A DNA stretch of 64,000 nt from Gavia stellata. Its lineage: Eukaryota > Chordata > Aves > Gaviiformes > Gaviidae. Location of the stretch: NCBI RefSeq assembly GCF_030936135.1, contig NW_026777121.1, positions 744,001 through 808,000 on the forward strand, given 5' to 3'. Position 1 is the stretch's first letter; the number at the start of each line of letters is the position of its first letter. Shown piece after piece: positions 1-12,699 of the stretch. The translations under genes were made by a program, and so were the position numbers. A model generated the notes under the pieces. It worked only from the letters and a program-made list of their open reading frames with translations. It ran no database searches and was not told where the DNA came from.

Positions 1-15
1 AGGAATGCCTTACAA

Positions 16-755
16 ATGGCATTGATTCCTGCAAAGAACATTACATTACCAAAAGAGAAACCTCAATATTCGGAAGATGAGAAACTAGGGAAGTTATTAG
101 ATGCAAAAAGGAATTTTGCAGGATGGTGGGTCACAGTTCAGGGACAGGTAGTAATTCCCCCACTTCCAATGAGAGGAATATTACAAACAAAACATAAAGA
201 GTGCCATTGGGGTCCAGAAGCATTAGTCACCTTTTTAAAGAGATATGTGGCGTCTACAAGAATGTTAGAAAAGGCTAAAATGATTTCTGCCAAGTGTGAG
301 ATTTGTTTGCCAAACAATCCGGTGGTAAAGAGAAGAGTTCCAATGGGAACCTTGAAATTGGGAGTACAACTTGGAGATTATTGGCAAATTGATTTTTCAG
401 AATTACCCAGACAAAAAGGGTATCGATACATTCTGGTGGGGATTGATACTTTTACAGGATGGCCTCAAGCTTTTCCTTGTCAGACCAATCAAGCAAAGAA
501 AATCATTAAATGGTTGTTACAGAAAATAATTCCAAGATTTGGAGTACCTATTGGAATATCTTCTGATAGAGGCCCACATTTTATTACAGAAATAATACAA
601 AATATTAGTAAAATTCTGGGAATTACCTGAAATTTACATACCCTCTGGAGGCCTCAATCAAGTGGAAAAGTAGAAAGAATGAATCAGACATTAAAAAGGC
701 AAATTAGCAAAATACATCGGGAGACAAACTGGCTACTACAACTAGTGAACTGGCT
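16..755 (+). pseudogene. ERV pol remnant: integrase (defective copy 1)
   Basis: This is the integrase part of an endogenous retrovirus pol gene, entering from the left window edge. It shows a histidine-cysteine zinc-binding region (KHKECHW, then CEIC), the first catalytic aspartate in WQIDFSELP and the second in SSDRGPHF. The third acidic residue would lie in the SGKVERMNQ segment, just after an in-frame TGA at 628-630 that sits where a tryptophan is expected. The frame is otherwise open to about 740, where the sequence jumps directly into Env TM, so the end of pol and most of env SU are deleted. The residue style is class I (gamma-like), but I cannot name the family. A near-identical copy lies at 57.24-57.98 kb. 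It is not expected to make active integrase. Confidence 0.85.
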
Positions 756-1908
756 AAATTGCAACAGCCTTTGCAATCTTCCCTATTGGCTTTAGAAACT
801 AATCAGTGGCTGTTTTCAAACATATTACCGAAGTGGGAAAAGGTGAATGTAGACGACCAGGAAATGATTGAAGATGGACTCGGTGTGGTCCAAGATAACC
901 TATCTTTGGCTCCCAGTTCTATCCAGGCTCAACTGTGGGCACAATCAGTAGCTGCTTCAATCATAAGAGAGGGTGAAGAAGGCACTCTCCCCACTGAAGT
1001 TCGGAAAATAATTTGGGATAGTGCCACGGATTTAGAGAAAAAACTCCAGTCCTGGTGGAATTTGGTAAACTTTACCTACGATCCCGTCACAAGTACAGCC
1101 ACAACTTTTGTATGAACTATACACAATGCTTCAATATATTCGACTTACCCTGTTATGGCATTAGGATTGAATCACAATGGAACCATACTCTATCCATTTG
1201 AGCATCAAGTATGGGCCCAGAAAATAGGACAGAAATGACAAACTGTAGATTTTGAACAACAAGGGTTGTTGTACGAGAACAACAAGGCTTCATCTGTGAA
1301 GGTAATGCAATCAGAGGTCAGGATATCTGTTTAGATACTGAACAAAATGTTTGTCATTTTGAGACTCGCCCTGACGAAAACCCTGAAACAGTGCTTATAT
1401 ATATATTGGTAAGGGCTGTGTATGTTTGAGAACAGCTTGTGATTTTATATCCGTAGATGATGTAGTTATAGATCCTAGGAATCACTCAGATTTTTGTGTT
1501 TGTAATTTCACTGAAATCATGGGACGTGATTTTTTTTCTTATTTGACTCCAGTCACACCTCACCAGCTCTTGCAATCTAATTACACATTAATTCAGGAAC
1601 TGCTGCCTACACCCATTAGATTGAATCTCACTTTAGTGAAACAATTGCTACAACACCAGGATTTAATCAAAATTTTGAAAAAGGTCAAGGAAAATGGACA
1701 AAGAACTTTAATAACTGTTCATCACAATGCGGAAGCAATACACCGTGTTTTAGGGAGGGTGGAAAAGGATGCGGAACATAAATGGTGGGACACTCTTTTC
1801 GGGTGGTCACCTACTGCTACAGGCATCCTAAATAAGTTATGCCACCCTATCGTTGTTCTCCTGATATTGATTTTTAATCAGTCTTGTTTTATCAAGAATA
1901 TATTATAA
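745..1908 (+). pseudogene. ERV env TM remnant (defective copy 1)
   Basis: Remains of a retroviral envelope transmembrane subunit. The first block (759-1115) holds an ectodomain portion beginning after the fusion-peptide region. A second block (1426-1908) carries a cysteine-rich loop (CVCNF), a long helical stretch, the conserved patch KWWDTLFGWSPTATG, and a hydrophobic membrane segment. In-frame TGA codons at 1113-1115 and 1236-1238, then frame loss between about 1240 and 1425, break it. The TGA at 1236 aligns with a tryptophan that is intact in the related Env at 41.8-42.7 kb. The protein cannot be made in one piece. Confidence 0.8.
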
Positions 1909-2025
1909 ACTGGAGGATGATGAATCGATTAACTCGTTTGGCATCTATACTTGATGCACATAATCTACTTAACCGATTAAAATGAAAGTATTGAAATAAT
2001 TTTCAAAACTTTCAAAGGGGGGAAT

Positions 2026-2452
2026 TGTTGTAAATACTCTGATTTTTTAAAAAATAATCACAATATGATCATATAGAAAGTTTAAATTTGATTAATAAAT
2101 AAAATAATAAAATACAAAGGCATAAGTTAGGATTCTTAAGTTAGAAACAAGATACCATAGGAACCTCACCAGGGAGTCGCTATTCTGTTCTAAGGAACTA
2201 ATAGTAACGAGATGGAACGATGAAGAATCGAATAGAAAAGTCTTGTTTGAGTCCTGTGACAATGTGACCTGATATGCACCAGTGATGCTGCTTGGAAAAT
2301 TCCTTACCTTTCCCATCTTGATTCAAATATCAAGAATGCCAATCAATAAATATTAATAGAAATAACCATTGATAAATTTAAGTATGGATATTGATAGAAT
2401 AGTATAATCCAGAGAGCCATTACTAAAAAATTAAGTTACATATTCTGTATGA
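2026..2452 (+). repeat. Truncated 3' LTR of ERV copy 1
   Basis: A polypurine tract (AAAGGGGGG, about 2014-2022) is followed by an LTR start with TG at 2026. It matches the complete LTR at 59298 closely up to 2452, where similarity stops abruptly. The missing part includes the poly(A) signal and the CA end. It is A+T-rich U3 sequence; the minus-strand open frames inside it are not genes. Confidence 0.8.
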
Positions 2453-5400
2453 TAGTTTGGGTGTATTCAGGCAACCACAACAAAAAATGACAACAAAGAG
2501 GGGGCTGTGCAAAAAGAGCAACAAATCAGTTTCCTTCTCTGACAGCGGAACAGCTTGTCAAGGGCAGGTACCTGGATGTGGACTCCAGAAAGCCTCCACA
2601 CCCTCGCACCTGGTGTTCCCATAAGCAGGCTAACGGAGGTTAGTCTCGATCAAATCACTGAGGGCTGATGGAATACTGCTCCCAGAGTCATGCCTGGGCT
2701 GGGGTCTCTGCTGACACAGTGTCCGTATCTGAGGATCACCGTTCCAAAGAGATACATGCCTATCAGAGGCACCTGGAGAATACGACTAAGAAGGATGAGG
2801 CTTTTGGAAAACATGGTCTCTGAAGAAGGATTAATCACAGGGTGAATGGACTTAATGGACTTGTTGTTTAAGGTCAGGAAGAGAAGGCAGAAGAGAGCTG
2901 TGTAAGGGCCTCTAAATGTCTCAAAGGATGCTGCAAAGAAACAAGGAATTGACTTCTCCCCATGCACCGTGTTGAGGACAAGGAGGAATGGGCTTAAAAT
3001 GAAGCAAAGGAAATGCAGTTGAGGTGTTATGGAAGGACAATTCAGAGGCAGGTGGAAAAAGATCTATGGCATCATGAGGGAAGAGAAGGAGAGAAGAAGG
3101 AATTACGGTTTGCGCCTCATCATGCAAGAAACAGAGAACTTGAAATGAAATTCACACTTGGCAGATTGAAAGGAAACAAAGGGATGTGGTTCTTCACACC
3201 TCAGGCAGTGGAGCTGTAGAACGGACTGCAGATGTTGTAGGTGCCAAGAGCAGGTAAATTTGCTTTTGCGATTACATATCTGACTGGGAGCCCGCAGTGA
3301 TAAAAAGGTCTTGCTACTTTCAAAGAAAAGGCTAGTAGCTCCTGAGACCTGCTTCAAGAGCCATTCACAGGATACCCCCACAGCATACCGAGTGTTTGTG
3401 CTTGGGGAAGGTTACGGTCACAGAAATCATCAAACCCTGTAAAAAACACCAACTGGATTCTTTCTGTATGAAACAGCTTTGGCAAACAGTAAGCCACCGG
3501 CCAGCAGAAGCTGATATTCTCTGAATGCAGAACAGCTGCCCATCGTGAAGGTTTCGATTTTCAATATGTACAATTTTTGAGAGAAACTTCTGACACACAA
3601 TTGGCAAAAGATTATCCTGCAGCCAAAAGCAGCCCAATGCCAGCTTGCAGCAATGTCCACTTTATTTGAAGCGGAGAACATTTGGCACCCAACTGAAAAG
3701 CTTGACTGCCCAAAGAAGTGCCAAATTCACATGGCTCCAGTCATCTGCCCATCTTATACTAAAACGTTTTAACTCAACACAGGCCAGATTTCTTTCTAGA
3801 AAGCTCAGGGAAGTGGTGAACACGCTGAAGCCAAGATCTTCCAACAAAGTCTTTAGAAACCACAGAGCCACAGTTACAGGTTTTTCCCACGGTCTGTTTG
3901 TTACACGTGTGCAAACATACAGTCATCAGCTGTATTTGAGCTCTTTTTCAACTTTGTGGTGAACTGAACACATTTCCAGGGATGTACATGCATGGAAAGA
4001 GGTACTACTGCAATTACAGCCAATATACCGTAACTGTTGTTGCAACGTTACCAGTGGTTCGCTACGGTGAGACTGTTCTCAAGTGATTTAGACAACCCGT
4101 ATTTAACTACTGTACATCAAGAGAATCAAAGAAATGACACCTAAAAGGAAAGCTGGTAGCAGACTAATGAAGTCTGAGACTGCTCTAACTCAGAAGGACA
4201 TTCAAAAATTTTTAACATTATTACACCCGTCTACAGTTAACTGTCTAATGTTACTCTGCCCACAGAGAGAATAAGAACAGCTGTTCAGAAAAGTAAGCAG
4301 GAAAAATATACTGGAGTGAGGCACTCAGTGCTTAACAACTTTGTGGAACTTCATGATGGCGGAACCATTTCCAGATGCTGAAAGAGTTCTCTTTCCAAGC
4401 ACGGGAAGGGGTAACGCGCTAGCATGACCATAGGGACACCAACGCAGGGACACCATTCTACTAAACTTTTGAAGATACGAAAGAAACGGCTCTTCACTGA
4501 TCAGAGCTTTTCAGAGATTGAGGCAACCCATAATAGGCTCACGCAGGTCAGCCAGGCTCCAGTTTTCTAGGAAATGGACACCTTTAAGGAAGAGTGAAAC
4601 AAATATCCCTTCTGTGGTTTTAAACAACTCCTCTGCTGATTGTGCACATTTGAGGTAGCAAGAGTTTCCCGATGGAAACGAGACACAGCTCACAGCAACT
4701 GTTCACAGGTTCCCTGAGGGTAGTTCCTTGCCAGGGCCAAATAATACAAGTCTATGTCAGTAACATGGCTGGGGGAGGAAGAAAGAGCTGCCACCTCCGA
4801 ATTCAGTCCAAGAGCAGAGCACCTGAGGCAGGCTTCCATAGCATCCAACCGTATGCGACTTCAGGCAGACACCTAGGGCTCTGGGTATCCAGTGCAATGA
4901 CGCAGATTCCTTTAGAGTAGAAGTCTACTTCAGATGTTCTGCATTGCTCTCTGAAGACATTCATCTCTACACACAGCCTGCAGAGACTAACCCCTTAACT
5001 TAGACACTGAATACCAAGAATTGAGTATCCCCAAAAGGGCTCAATTTACAGCATTCCTACTGCGGGAGCAGGATACGACTACCCGGTGATGTAGATTAAA
5101 GGAAACCACTAGCAAAGTTGCCTTGTGGGAATTCATCACTTTGAGTGATGGGGACAGGGCAAGGCATGAGTCAGGGGAAGAGACACGTCTCTCCTCAAAC
5201 CATTCAATTTAAAATATCTTTAGGATGTCAAACTCTGGCATGTGAAGACTGCAAAATAAATACAGTTGAACACAGAAGTAAGACGAGTACAGTATCTAAT
5301 ACACTATGACACATAATGGTTCTTTGAATTAGAGGTGGATTTTTCTTTTTTAAAAGTACAGATACTCCTGCGACAGCTCTTTAGAATACAATAAATCATC

Positions 5401-5589
5401 AACTAGCTGTCCCTACCTGTATTTCCTTGTTGTTAGTTTAGACAAGATCTTTCAAAACTCAGAGAAAAAAAGGAAGATGAAAAAAACCAAACCCCAAACC
5501 CTAAAAAACTCTCAAAATCCCAAACTACAAGGCAAAAGAATCTGTTTCTTCAAGTCATAATAAAGTATTGAAACAAAATGTTATCTTAC
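2453..5589. other. No recognised gene
   Basis: Roughly 3.1 kb of single-copy-looking, moderately A+T-rich sequence between the broken LTR and the first exon of the unidentified minus-strand gene. Short open frames here lack coding character or splice context. If that gene is complete, its later exons should lie here on the minus strand, but I could not recognise one. Confidence 0.5.
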
Positions 5590-5719
5590 CTCCCAAAGTC
5601 CTACTAAGAGTGCTGGATTCAGACTGAAGAGCTGGCCAAGCTCATCAGCACCAACGGCTACACTACTTTCAGTCAGGTTAGCAAGATGGTATTCAGCAAT
5701 TAAGGAACGTCGACGAGGT
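5590..5719 (-). CDS. Exon C of an unidentified minus-strand gene
   Basis: A 130-bp open exon with acceptor ...TTTTCAAAG at its upstream side (5720 and above) and donor GTAAGA at 5589. It enters in phase 2 and leaves in phase 0. The predicted peptide starts PRRRSLIAEYHLANL and ends NPALLVGLWE. It joins exon B in frame (GG plus A gives glycine). I do not recognise the family. Confidence 0.55.
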
Positions 5720-6694
5720 CTTTGAAAAGAAGAGACAGAATGTAGCAACAAGACTATGTCTCCTTATTTATGTAAAAGTTCAGCCCAATTCATTTTTCAC
5801 TCTGAAGTCTGACCAACAGCACATGATGGAAACAGTTTGGAAAGCATTCAGCATGCACAGCCATAAAATCACTTTTAAACAACTACAGCATACGAGCAGG
5901 ATCTCAACACCTAACAACTGAAATTCACAAAGGTGAACAACATTTCACAAAGGTGAACAACAATTCTCTCTTTTCAGAGCTCTACTGCTACGGGGTTTGT
6001 GTAAGCAGCATGTAGCCGATACTGTATGTATTAAAATGACACGTAAGACAGAGACATGTGGAAAACTCCTTGACAGCAACCAAATACGTACATACCTCAA
6101 ATACACACTTTTAATTTAAACATCTTTGCTCAGAATATAATGCCAGAAGAATATAGTACACACTTAAGTTACAAAACAACAGCTATCCCACATTGTGCTG
6201 TGGGCTATTGTTTTTATATGCATATACTTATATTGTACACGCAGCCAAACACCAAGTTCCCTCTATTCACATACACACCTATCCAACAGAAAAAAATAAA
6301 CCTTAGTTACAGAGATCACCCCATTGTAGCCATCAGCAGTTCCACTCTAAATGTCTCACATTAAATTCTCCTAGATTTACATGTTTGTTTCATGCGCATT
6401 TCGAGCTATGCCTTAGATTCAGCTTGCCAAGGCAGGACCTATCAGTCTGTATCTTGCATGCCAGTAGCTACATTAACCTATAAATTCATGTCAGAGCTTG
6501 CTGGATTATACCTATCTCTTGCTAAAAAGCCCGAGCAATGAAGAAAAGGACACACGCTTTGGAAGAAATATTACAGAGAGGCTTTCTAAGAAAGAGTTAA
6601 CTTGTTAAGTCAAACCAAGGCCAGATAGCTCCTACAGACACATTATCAACCAGTTACACAAAAACCCCCTCAAAAATCCTCTATTAACACTCAC

Positions 6695-6904
6695 CCATTC
6701 TTGCTGGGAGCTCTGCTTTGGTCAGGAAGCAATGGCATAACTCCAAACAGTCTCAGGCTTGACAGGATGTCTAAGCATGGCCAATTTGTACTATACCAAA
6801 GTACAGTAACAGATGTGTCCTTAATCGACAGGTTTGCCTTCTCCATTACGTGTTCCTTTCCATTTTTGTCCTTTAGAACAATTCTCCACCTCAAGCCAGA
6901 GGCT
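6695..6904 (-). CDS. Exon B of an unidentified minus-strand gene
   Basis: A 210-bp open exon: acceptor AATAACAG upstream, donor GTGAGT downstream, both boundaries in phase 2. The peptide includes RWRIVLKDKNGKEHV, SVTVLWYSTNWP and PDQSRAPSKNG, a mixed charged and hydrophobic composition typical of a folded protein. It connects in frame to exon A upstream (AA plus A gives lysine) and exon C downstream. No catalytic motif is evident. Confidence 0.55.
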
Positions 6905-7178
6905 CTGTTATTTAGGAATCGAGAAGGGAGAGGGGTGTTTAAAAAAAAAGATTCTCAAAGTGACAAAACTTAAACTATGCTTCCAACAGAAATTTAAAAT
7001 TTCTACTAACTGCTACTTGTGTTTCTCAGGCTAGGTCATTTATAGGCTATCATCGTATCTTCCCATTATGATACATAGTTTATAGCTCTACTTCCCTATC
7101 CCCCCAGCATTTTCCAAGTCATTAATAGTCTGTACATTGTTCTCAAGTCAACATCTTCTGTGACAAGGCATTGCTTAC

Positions 7179-7421
7179 TTCATAGCTTCTTTGTTTTTAC
7201 ATGGAAGACCTGTAGAAGGATCTACAGGTTTAACAAGTCGCCTTACTCTCATTTTGACAGCAGCTATTTGTTTGAAGAGGTATTCTTTCTTCCAGTACCC
7301 AGGCTTTCTATCACGTAGAGCAGCACAGCCCAAGGAAACAGTTTCTGGTGGTTCAGACTTCATTTTCCAAATTGTCCTTTTTGGCTGAAAACAACCGGAA
7401 TAGATTTTCAGCCAGATTCCA
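7179..7421 (-). CDS. Exon A of an unidentified minus-strand gene
   Basis: Open exon ending at donor GTAAGC in phase 2. The peptide includes PPETVSLGCAALRDRKPG, YWKKEYLFKQ and a basic stretch MRVRRLVKPVDPSTG. Two acceptors are possible: TTTTTCTTTTCAG before 7421 or TTGTTTTCAG before 7384. With the first, the entry phase matches the donor of the CDKAL1 exon at 13695, but the peptide does not resemble CDKAL1, so this is probably chance. The first 60 bp also read protein-like in another frame that then hits a stop, so a frameshift cannot be excluded. Confidence 0.5.
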
Positions 7422-7766
7422 CTGAAAAGAAAAAGAGAATGAAGAGGAAAACCACATTCATGTCAAGAAGAGTTACTTAATTATTCTTACATGCATGTCT
7501 CAGCTACCACTGAGCATAATGTTAGCAGAAAAATAATTTAAAAAAAAGTTATTCAGTTCATTCTTACAATATGCCAGGAAGGTTGATAAACATCTCAACC
7601 ACATACACAGAAAATGTTTGATTAGTGCTCTAGAAAGTAGGATCAGCGGATATTGGGAACTTCCCGCTCTTTTATGCCTCTCAATAGCACACTACAGTAC
7701 GTGGTTTTTAAAAAGCCTTCCTTCCCCTTGTACTGCTACTTCCTTCATGGACATTCACTGAAGCAG

Positions 7767-8066
7767 TGAGGAAGACTATGGACGACCACCAGAGCACCTT
7801 AGACAACCACCTGTGTACCTGAAGGCGCATGCGTCACGAGCATTTACACATACTAATGAGTTCTCGGAAATTGTATGAATATGTTAACTGTTTCTTGGAA
7901 ATATGATGACTATGTATACTTTGATTGTATACAACTTCTGTAGCAGAGAAACTAAACACGCACACTAGGTGGAGTGATCCCCTGTGCGTCCAGTGCTGCA
8001 ATAAAGAAGTGCCTGCTCACCTACATACACTGTGTAGATGAGTTTTTATATTACAGATTTGTAACA
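7767..8066 (+). repeat. LTR 3'-end fragment, same family as the LTR at 59.3 kb
   Basis: About 300 bp closely matching the last third of the complete LTR at 59298-60232. It includes the AATAAAGAAGTGCC poly(A) region (AATAAA at about 8000) and the terminal ...TTTGTAACA. No U3 part is next to it. It is not simply the missing half of the LTR at 2026-2452, because about 200 bp of the complete LTR occur in neither piece. Confidence 0.8.
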
Positions 8067-9509
8067 GTTATCACAAAAAACCAAGCATATTTAACTGCTT
8101 CATCCATCAAAATACATTCAAGAAGCTTGGGCCAAAACCCATCCACTCCACAGAACCAGAAACCTATAGATGCCAACAAATGCTGATATGACTACCCGCT
8201 TCACAAGTCAATTCCTTCTATGTCTGACTATACACGTTCGGTTCCATTTTTTGGAGAGAAAGCACTGTTAAGTGGCACACATACTGAATTCCCTTCCCAA
8301 ACAAACATCTGTATATTGCAGATTCACGCTGCGCTCTCCCCCCAGACAGAGGTAGGCTTTGCTGTGAAAAACTGTAGCACAGCCCTCAGTTTTCACCTTT
8401 GGATAGAGCCACTCTTGAAAGCAACAAAGGGTTCTTGTACAGAAAGAACATTTTTGAAACAGGTGAAAGAAAGGCAAGGAAAAAAAGAAAAGAAAAAAGA
8501 CTTCCGCATCTCTTGAACAGAGTTCAAATCAAGAACAGGGTAGAAAATCCGCCCAATAAACAGGGATAAGGAATAATATTAGAATAAGATTTTTGCAACA
8601 AGTCATAAAAACTTACTTCTATCATTAGAACACATCATTATACCTATGCCCAGTTTCAGCTAAGCCAACTTACAAGGCAGGTTGCATTGTTACAACTCCT
8701 AGTTAGCAATAAAAGTCTATCCGATGCGTCTTTTCTACCCTCTTTTTTTCTTCAATCTTGCAATTAGATAGAAGACACTAGAAACAGTGCTTGACCATTT
8801 CCCTTATAATGAAGCAGTAACTGCAAGTAAAGGTCACATTTAATTTACAAGAACCAGAACTTCATTCCAGCATCTCTTCAATAAGTGTTGGTGACTCTAA
8901 AGCTTAGGAACATACAGGAAACAGGCTAATCAAAACACTTATTTAGGTAATAGCTGTCCAAGATGCTGTGACAACAGACAATCTTTCACCTTAGTGAATA
9001 TTTCTATCTTTTCCTCAAGTTTAGAACAGTCTGACATTAAACTAACGAATTCTAGCAACAGACAGAGGCATCGATTTAGAAAATAGCTCTTGCAAAACTT
9101 TTTTTTTTTGTTATTTTTTGCATAGCGCAAACAATGTTAATTTCAAGAAATGTTTGAAATTTGGATTATGTCAGCAATACCTACTGAGTAACTACTTCAC
9201 TGTATAGTACAAAAAAGATTAAATCCCTTCTTGACATTCTAGCTGAACTTCCCAGATGACTCACTGTAAAAAAAATAACAAGCTTTCTTAAAAAGGGACT
9301 GACGAGAGATACTCGAGAAATGTTGGAAAACTTTCTATATTGGCATTTCCTCTATAGAAAGGTGGACAGCATGAGCAATAAGTTACGCACTGGATGCGAA
9401 AAATCTTAACTGCCACTTTGTCAACAGCAAGACTCTGCTGTCCTTTGTTTCACTGCACACCTTTGACAGGCGATTGACTCCATTTTCTCTGTACCTTCCT
9501 ACTGGCTAT
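8067..9509. other. No recognised gene
   Basis: A+T-rich, non-repetitive-looking sequence with several short chance frames. It is probably intronic or intergenic. Confidence 0.4.
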
Positions 9510-9730
9510 TCCTATCTGCAACTAGGATCTTCCATGAGCTTTCTCTTCCTAAGGCTGAAGAAACCCAGTCTTCCCAGTCTCTCCTCATACATCGTGTGCT
9601 CCCAAACCATCTTGGTGGCCCTCCGTTGGACTCGCCCCACTACATCAACCTCTCTCGTTTTGGGGAGCCCAAAACCCGGCGCAAGCTGGCTCACTGGACA
9701 CAGCACTCCAAACGCTGTCTCACAGGTACC
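9510..9730 (-). mobile_element. Old CR1 LINE fragment
   Basis: Minus-strand translation resembles the end of the CR1 reverse-transcriptase ORF: RVQRRATKMV, then YEERLGRLGFFSLRKRKL. This parallels RMATKLV and [17 protein letters not shown] in the younger CR1 at 28.7-30.2 kb. It is heavily diverged and has no intact frame. Confidence 0.65.
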
Positions 9731-10904
9731 ACTAGAACTGAAGGATCACTCTCCCAGACCTGCTGGCTACACTCTTGCTGGCACAGCCCAGGATGCAGTT
9801 TGCCTTTTTTTGCTACAAGAATACATTGCTGACTCGTGTTCAATTCTTGTCTACCTGAATCCCAAAATCTTTTTCTGTAAGTTACACAAAAGCATTCAGA
9901 CAATAATTCTCCACTGAAACACAACATCAATCTGTGTTTTCAGCTTTCTACAAGCTTTCCTTTCAACACATTTTTCATTAAGCAGATGAAACGTGGCCAG
10001 CACAACCACAAGCTTGGGGGTTTTTTTAGGGTTGGGGAGGTGGAACAAGATGACAGGCAGTGTTTTAAAGTATTTGGAAGGAAAGGAAAAACAGCATCTT
10101 CAGCCCTTTCAAATGTACAAGATACAATCCTAGATCATCCCGCCTCCATCATACTGATCATCCCTCCCAAAACAAAGGATCATTCACATGGAGTAGTTCA
10201 CCTCTGCTCCAGCAGCAAACACACTCATCACTAAGTGACAACACTTCTCCTTCCTCTCTCTCTCTCGCACTTGGGTTCCACCAGCTACAATCAGACAACC
10301 AGCTAGATTCTGCCAAGAAGTAAGATCTTTCCCTTCCACTCCTACGAAAACTTTTCAATTCAGTTTAGCAAGCAAAATGCCCACAAAAGGCACTGCATGA
10401 CATCTATCAGATGGCTGCCCTGTCAGGAAAACCTAACCATTCTGAAAGCACTCATCTTGTAATCATTCTCCTTAATGCCAAGAAAACACTTTACCTCCTC
10501 ACCTTCAAATCAGAAAGAGATCAAAGGGGCATTTTAAAAAAGTGTAATTAAGACTGAAAACATTCAACAACAGCTTGACAGCTCTGAACATTCACCCCAA
10601 AAAACTGAATTATGCGACTTGTCCCATATTGTTCCCTGTCATTTCGTATCCATATGCAGCCAGCTGTCCAGCCATATATGCACCATCTGAATGACTGTGA
10701 GAACATCCCCATGTACGAATCCAGACTTTCTGAGCACCAGGAATAACGCTGATAAGTAAAAATTAACGAAGAAGTTAAAAGAGGAACACGCTTCCCCGTC
10801 AGGGCCACTGAACAGACTCAATTAATTGTAATTCTTCAACTATAAAATAAGCAACACAAACAGTAACGACTCCAAAACAGGCAGGGAAAAACATTATAAT
10901 TATG
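9731..10904. other. No recognised gene
   Basis: Possibly a continuation of the decayed CR1 for the first hundred bases, then unassigned sequence. Open frames here are short and have no supporting splice sites that I could recognise. Confidence 0.35.
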
Positions 10905-11465
10905 TGAGTTTAGTGGAGCGGGTAATAGATCTGGCTGGGATAGAGTTAACTTTCTCCACAGCTACCTGTATGATGCTGTGTTTTGTATTTATGACTAAAA
11001 CAGTGTTGATAACGCAGCTGTGGTTTAGCTATTGTGGAACAGTGCTTGCACAGCATCAAAACCTCCTGTTGCCCACCGTGCTCCACCCTGCCACAAGCAG
11101 GCTGGAGATGGACAAGAGGCTGGGAGGGAACATGGACAGAATAGCTGACCCAAACTGACCAAAAGGATAATCCATACCAGATGACATCATGCTCAGCAAT
11201 AAAAACTGGCGGTTTGGTCCTCCCAAACTAACCATTGTTCTGAGACTGATTGGGCATCAGTCTGCTTGTGGGAGGTGGTGAGCAATTGCTTTTGCATCCC
11301 TTGAAGTTTATCCTTACTCTTGCCTTCACTTAAACTGTCTTTACCCCAACCCACAAGTTTTCTCGCTTTTGCTCTTCCAGTTAGCTCCCTCAGCCTACTG
11401 AGAGGAGGGCTGAGCAAGTGGCTGGGTGGCTGCTCAGTTGTTGGCCAGGGTCAAGCCACCACAAG
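10905..11465 (+). mobile_element. Avian ERVL-type LTR
   Basis: Contains the pattern common in bird ERVL LTRs: CTGGGATAGAGTTAA, then ACCCAAACTGACCAAA, then CATGCTCAGCAATAAAAA. Internal retroviral genes are absent, so this looks like a solo or truncated LTR. The exact ends are uncertain. Confidence 0.65.
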
Positions 11466-12695
11466 TGGCAAGAAAAGAGTTTTAGAATGGAGAATGTACA
11501 AGAGCTGTAGGATAAGAAGAGATTCAGTACGCGGCAGTTGTATTGAAAAAAAACAAACCAAACAACTCACTTTCTGAAAATGATCATTTAACAAGGGATC
11601 TTCAAGTGACTGCACTGAAATGAGGCCACCAGCAAACAGGTAGAGCTAAACTGCAGCCTTTTGATATTATGGCACTCATTGACCGGAGTTCCCTCCATAC
11701 AAGGCACCTTTATAAATTCTTAACTTAAGCCTGCCACCAGCCACACTAACATCTGAAAGCTCATATCCCAACCTTTCTGGGCTACAGAAGCAGCATGGCA
11801 GATGTGCACCATGGAGCTGGCACACACAATGGTTTAAGAACCAACAAAAAATTCTGCAAGAAGCTCTCACTGACAATCCTGGGATAACTGTGCCAATGAG
11901 CTAAAGATGCCAGTACAAGAACAACAGACATCCTGCAACACCATCCTTTGCCCTGCCCACATCTTTTTTTTTTATCCTCCCCCACGCTTCTTTTTTTAAA
12001 GCTACTTCCCCTAGCTAGAAACAAAAAATTGTTAATGGCACATTAATGATCATTAGACATGTGCAACACGTGTTGCACATGTACAATGTATTTAGCATTC
12101 CTACTGTCTAAACAACGTACATTCAATGTGCATTCTTGAGTCAAAAACACTAAAATACAGCCTGTTAAATAACATACAGTATTCTCCTGAATACTTCGGA
12201 GAATGGAGTGCTAGTGTCAAGTATCTATAAGCCACCGGTTCGGCTATACACACACTCCTGGCAGAATGGGGCTTCACATAAAGGTGGACTGTTATGCTTA
12301 TAAAAATCTCTTCTGAACACTAATGAGAAACCAAAATCGAATTTCCTGCACATTCCAGACATACTTTATTTCCACCTTTGTAATGCAGGGGAATTTCATC
12401 CACCAGCTCAAAATTAAGGGCGGGGGGGAGGGGGAGCAGGGGGTGGCACCAACCAAAATCCAGATCTCTGAAATGCAGTAGAAACTAGAATCGATAACTG
12501 AGTTCATTTATACTTTGATCAATTCCACTGCAGCAGAAAGTTGATTCTGCTCTTAGGGGAATCACAAGAAGGAAAAACACAAAAGATACGTTCCATAGTT
12601 ACTGCATACGATTTCCACTGAAATAAAACAGTAAGTTCAAAAGAAGTCTCACTATGTCACTTGCAGGAGGATGTACAAACAACAAGTACAGCCTT
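11466..12695. other. No recognised gene
   Basis: Unassigned sequence with a short G-rich run near 12420-12440 and a small palindromic ACACGTGTTGCACATGT-like patch near 12060-12080. No coding exon is supported. Confidence 0.35.
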
Positions 12696-12699
12696 TGGA

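Noticed and set aside
628-630. Programmed read-through of the integrase TGA
   Set aside because: Retroviral read-through occurs at the gag-pol border, not inside integrase, and other TGA stops in the same element fit decay or editing better.
10986-11006. Host exon inside 10904-11158
   Set aside because: The frame is within an ERVL-type LTR.
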